Assembly (NCBI GenBank): GCA_002309015.1
Contig: DBWM01000059.1
Location: 32,596 to 57,553 of the forward strand
Direction: 5' to 3'
Source of the DNA: Myxococcales bacterium UBA1238
Lineage (GTDB): Bacteria; Myxococcota_A; Bradymonadia; UBA7976; UBA1532
DNA: 24,958 nt
The stretch's first letter is position 1, and every line of letters starts with the position of its first letter. Below, piece by piece: positions 22,957 through 24,958 of the stretch. The notes under the pieces are model-generated. The model searched no databases. It saw only the letters and a list, made by a program, of their open reading frames with translations, and was not told where the DNA came from. Made by a program: the position numbers and the translations under genes.

Positions 22957-24318
22957 TCAACGCGGGTTTTGATCTGATTGGCAGTCTGCGATTTCGCCGA
23001 GCCAGCAGGCGCGTTCGAAGAGCCGTTTGGCTTCCTCTGCTTCCTGTCGGTGTTGGGCGATGAGCGCTAAATTGTGGCAGGCGGGCCCGACGTTGAGACT
23101 GCAGGCCCGTTCGAGGTAAGGGCGAGCCCGTTCTGGGCTCTTGGGATCCCCGGATTTGAGGAGGGCGACCGCCCAATCGTTGCAGGCGTTCCCGTCGTTT
23201 AAGGCACAGCCCCGTTCAAAATACTGTCCGGCCCGATTCGGTTGACGCAATGGCCCTTCCCAGAGGGCGAGCCCTAAATTGCGGCAACTGCCCGCATCTT
23301 TCAGGTCGCACCCCCGCTCCAAAAGGATTAAGGCCCGCTGATTTTTGGGGTTCTCGGTCAAAAGGGCGGCGCCGAAGTCCCCGCAGGAAGCACCGTCTCC
23401 CAGTTCGCAGGCTTTCTCCCGATAATCGCGGGCGGATCCCCTTAAATCTTCGGGATTGGTGCTCCCGGGAGCGGACTGCATTTGCAACCATCGGCCGGCA
23501 TTGGCACAGCCCTGGGAGGCGTTTAACCCGCAGGCACGCTCGTACCATAAAAGAGGGTTGCCCCCCGTGCGCTCGATGGCGCCGCCCACCTGATTGCAGC
23601 TTAAACCATCTTCCAGATTGCAGCCCTTCTCGGCCGCTGCCCGCCCGCCGGCCTCGTCGCCCCGCTGAAACATCACCCTCGCCCAGTTGCGGCAGCCCAT
23701 CGCTTCGCCCATCTCACACGATTTTTGGTAAAAGCTTTCCGATTGCTGGGGGTTGCCATATTGTCCCCTGGCCGACAGGACGCCAAGATTGTTGCAGGCT
23801 TCGCCAATCCCCTCGGAACAGGCCTTGCGATAGGCCTCCGCAGCCTGAGCCGGCTGCCCGCGCCTCTGAAGAAGGACGCCCAGATACTGGCAGGCGGGCG
23901 CATAATCCGCCCCGCACGAGGATTCGAGCAACGTGAGCGCCCGGGCTTCGTCGGCTTTGACGCCCCGCCCCTTCGCGAGCATTAAACCGAGATCGCCGCA
24001 TATCCAAAGCTGGCCCATCGAGCAGGCCTTCTCGGCGTAAACGGCGGCCTTGGCGGGATTTTCGGGGACGCCTGCCCCCTGATCGTAGATGGCCGCCAAA
24101 TCTCCGCAGGCCTCGCGCTGCTTCAAATCGCAGGCGCGGTGCAAAAGGGCCACGGCCGTATCGACATCCATCCCGAAAACGGCGCGACCTTTTTGCCAGC
24201 AATCGTCGGGCGATGAACAAGCGGTCGCCAAAGCCTGAGGCAGATCCTCGGCCCGCAGCTCCCAGGCAGCCAAAAACGGCAAAGCAAGCGCCCAAAAGCG
24301 CGTCCTTACGGCAAACAA
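22957..24318 (-). CDS. secreted cysteine-rich Sel1-repeat (HcpA-like) protein
   Basis: The 453-residue product has a signal peptide (FWALALPFLAAW, cleavage near LRA-ED) followed by about a dozen Sel1-like helical repeats of 30-38 residues. Almost every repeat carries a cysteine pair seven or so residues apart, as in RACDLKQREAC, KSCEMGEAMGC, RGCDLKDAGSC and RACSLNVGPAC. This is the pattern of disulfide-stapled repeats in Helicobacter HcpA-type proteins (unrelated to T6SS Hcp). Such proteins are periplasmic or secreted protein-binding solenoids. The start is taken as TTG at 24318 with GGTGAG nine bases upstream; no ATG lies before the signal peptide. The start overlaps the preceding gene by 13 bp, implying an operon and coupling with it. 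Confidence 0.85.
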   Translation of the reverse strand: MFAVRTRFWALALPFLAAWELRAEDLPQALATACSSPDDCWQKGRAVFGMDVDTAVALLHRACDLKQREACGDLAAIYDQGAGVPENPAKAAVYAEKACSMGQLWICGDLGLMLAKGRGVKADEARALTLLESSCGADYAPACQYLGVLLQRRGQPAQAAEAYRKACSEGIGEACNNLGVLSARGQYGNPQQSESFYQKSCEMGEAMGCRNWARVMFQRGDEAGGRAAAEKGCNLEDGLSCNQVGGAIERTGGNPLLWYERACGLNASQGCANAGRWLQMQSAPGSTNPEDLRGSARDYREKACELGDGASCGDFGAALLTENPKNQRALILLERGCDLKDAGSCRNLGLALWEGPLRQPNRAGQYFERGCALNDGNACNDWAVALLKSGDPKSPERARPYLERACSLNVGPACHNLALIAQHRQEAEEAKRLFERACWLGEIADCQSDQNPR

Positions 24319-24958
24319 TTTTCGCTACTCACCGTAATTTCCTGAACCACCGACATAAAATCGTTGCAGCGGTTCGAATCTTTGTAACTGCTGTCATCGC
24401 CCGCAAAGGCGCGCACAAACCAGCGATAGGTACCGTCCGGTAAAAGGCGCTCGGGATCATAGAGATTGTAGGTCGTTGCCTGGAGATTGATGACTTTTTG
24501 CTCGCCCACCGCGATGGGATCGCCCCTGAAGGATCTCGCATTGCGGCGATAGTTATCGACGGGCGTGTTTTCGGGGTCGAAGATGTTAAATTTGCAATCT
24601 CCGGGATAGTAAGTGGGGATCCGGCTGTTCATCTCCGAAGTTTTGATGCCCCAAATCTCCACCTGATAAAGATTGACGGACATATTGCCGCCATTGAAGA
24701 GGGTGATGTTAAAGTTGACGGAATTGCTCTGCACAGGATTGGCCACATCGAGGCAAAGTTCGCTCAGGATGGGCGTATGATCGACGCTGTTGATGGCGAG
24801 CACGCGAATATCTGCGCCGTTCGTATCGGTCTTCAGGCTGTCTTCGGTGATTTGAGGCTCCACAGTCACGTTCGAACTGGGCAACTCGACGCCGCTGCCG
24901 CCGCCTCCACCGGATCCACCGCCGCCATCAATGCTCGCATCGCTGGCACCGCTGCCGC
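24306..24958 (-). CDS. surface/lipoprotein-like protein with Gly-Ser linker (3' part, cut by window edge)
   Basis: The frame is open from the right edge of the window, so the N-terminus is missing; about 216 C-terminal residues are visible. The first visible part is a low-complexity linker, GSGASDASIDGGGGSGGGGG, of the sort that follows the lipid-anchored Cys or signal in exported lipoproteins. A beta-rich domain follows, with NSVNFNITLFNGGNMSVNLY, YYPGDCKFNIFDPENTP and DGTYRWFVRAFAG, resembling an immunoglobulin-like or CARDB-type extracellular fold. Three or four cysteines (LCLDV, GDCKF, NRCND, ENCLP) could form disulfides. It overlaps the Sel1-repeat gene by 13 bp, so the two exported proteins are probably made together. 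No specific function is recognised. Confidence 0.75.
   Translation of the reverse strand, partial: GSGASDASIDGGGGSGGGGGSGVELPSSNVTVEPQITEDSLKTDTNGADIRVLAINSVDHTPILSELCLDVANPVQSNSVNFNITLFNGGNMSVNLYQVEIWGIKTSEMNSRIPTYYPGDCKFNIFDPENTPVDNYRRNARSFRGDPIAVGEQKVINLQATTYNLYDPERLLPDGTYRWFVRAFAGDDSSYKDSNRCNDFMSVVQEITVSSENCLP

Noticed and set aside
22726..22977. Plus-strand SP-repeat frame as a real 83-aa gene
   Set aside because: There is only a TTG start without a clear ribosome binding site, and the first repeat unit has a stop upstream. It is kept as a repeat rather than called as a CDS.
22957..24318. Linking the HcpA-like Sel1 protein to T6SS Hcp
   Set aside because: The names coincide, but Helicobacter cysteine-rich proteins and hemolysin-coregulated protein are unrelated folds.

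Overview
This window is dominated by one contiguous, leftward-transcribed type VI secretion system (T6SS) operon. It runs from the lipoprotein gene tssJ (about 15.2 kb) down to an AAA+ ATPase gene, clpV/tssH, which is cut by the left edge. The order in the direction of transcription is tssJ-tssK-tssL-tssM-tssA-tssB-tssC-hcp-tssE-tssF-tssG-clpV. This gives the membrane complex (J, L, M), the baseplate parts (K, E, F, G), the cap/assembly protein (A), the contractile sheath (B, C), the inner tube (Hcp) and the recycling motor (ClpV). No VgrG, PAAR, effector, immunity, Fha/kinase or regulator gene is visible here. Most junctions are tight or overlapping. The exceptions are the tssJ-tssK (about 90 bp), tssA-tssB (about 160 bp) and tssC-hcp (about 70 bp) gaps; the last two hold palindromic or stem-loop elements.

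Right of the operon lies a leftward RND/MMPL-type exporter (15444-17957). It is divergent from a secreted lipocalin-like protein (18099-19148), and the roughly 140 bp between them carry two sizeable inverted repeats. The gap between the exporter and tssJ holds a sigma70-like promoter pointing into the T6SS operon. On the opposite strand it also holds a textbook sigma54 (-24/-12) sequence pointing into the 3' end of the exporter gene.

Next come two independent rightward genes: a myo-inositol-1-phosphate synthase and an sCache-type methyl-accepting chemotaxis protein. The only gene-free stretch over 300 bp (22605-22956) contains a ten-unit degenerate 21-bp repeat. The right end carries two overlapping leftward genes: a secreted, cysteine-paired Sel1-repeat protein, and the 3' part of a surface-type protein with a Gly/Ser-rich linker.

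The organism is Gram-negative, shown by TssJ and its lipobox, the periplasmic TssM part, the RND exporter and the MCP. Base composition is moderately GC-rich. The Gly/Ser-linker surface protein, a multi-repeat disulfide Sel1 protein and a compact single-operon T6SS would suit a lineage of the former Deltaproteobacteria (Myxococcota, Bradymonadales or relatives), but this is an inference from gene style, not a demonstrated placement.

The most unusual points are: a TssM whose P-loop, DTAG and TKxD positions are all degenerate and which lacks the usual N-terminal membrane hairpin; the antisense-oriented sigma54 promoter; the 21-bp repeat array; the paired inverted repeats in the divergent promoter; and the non-ATG starts concentrated in low-copy T6SS subunits.
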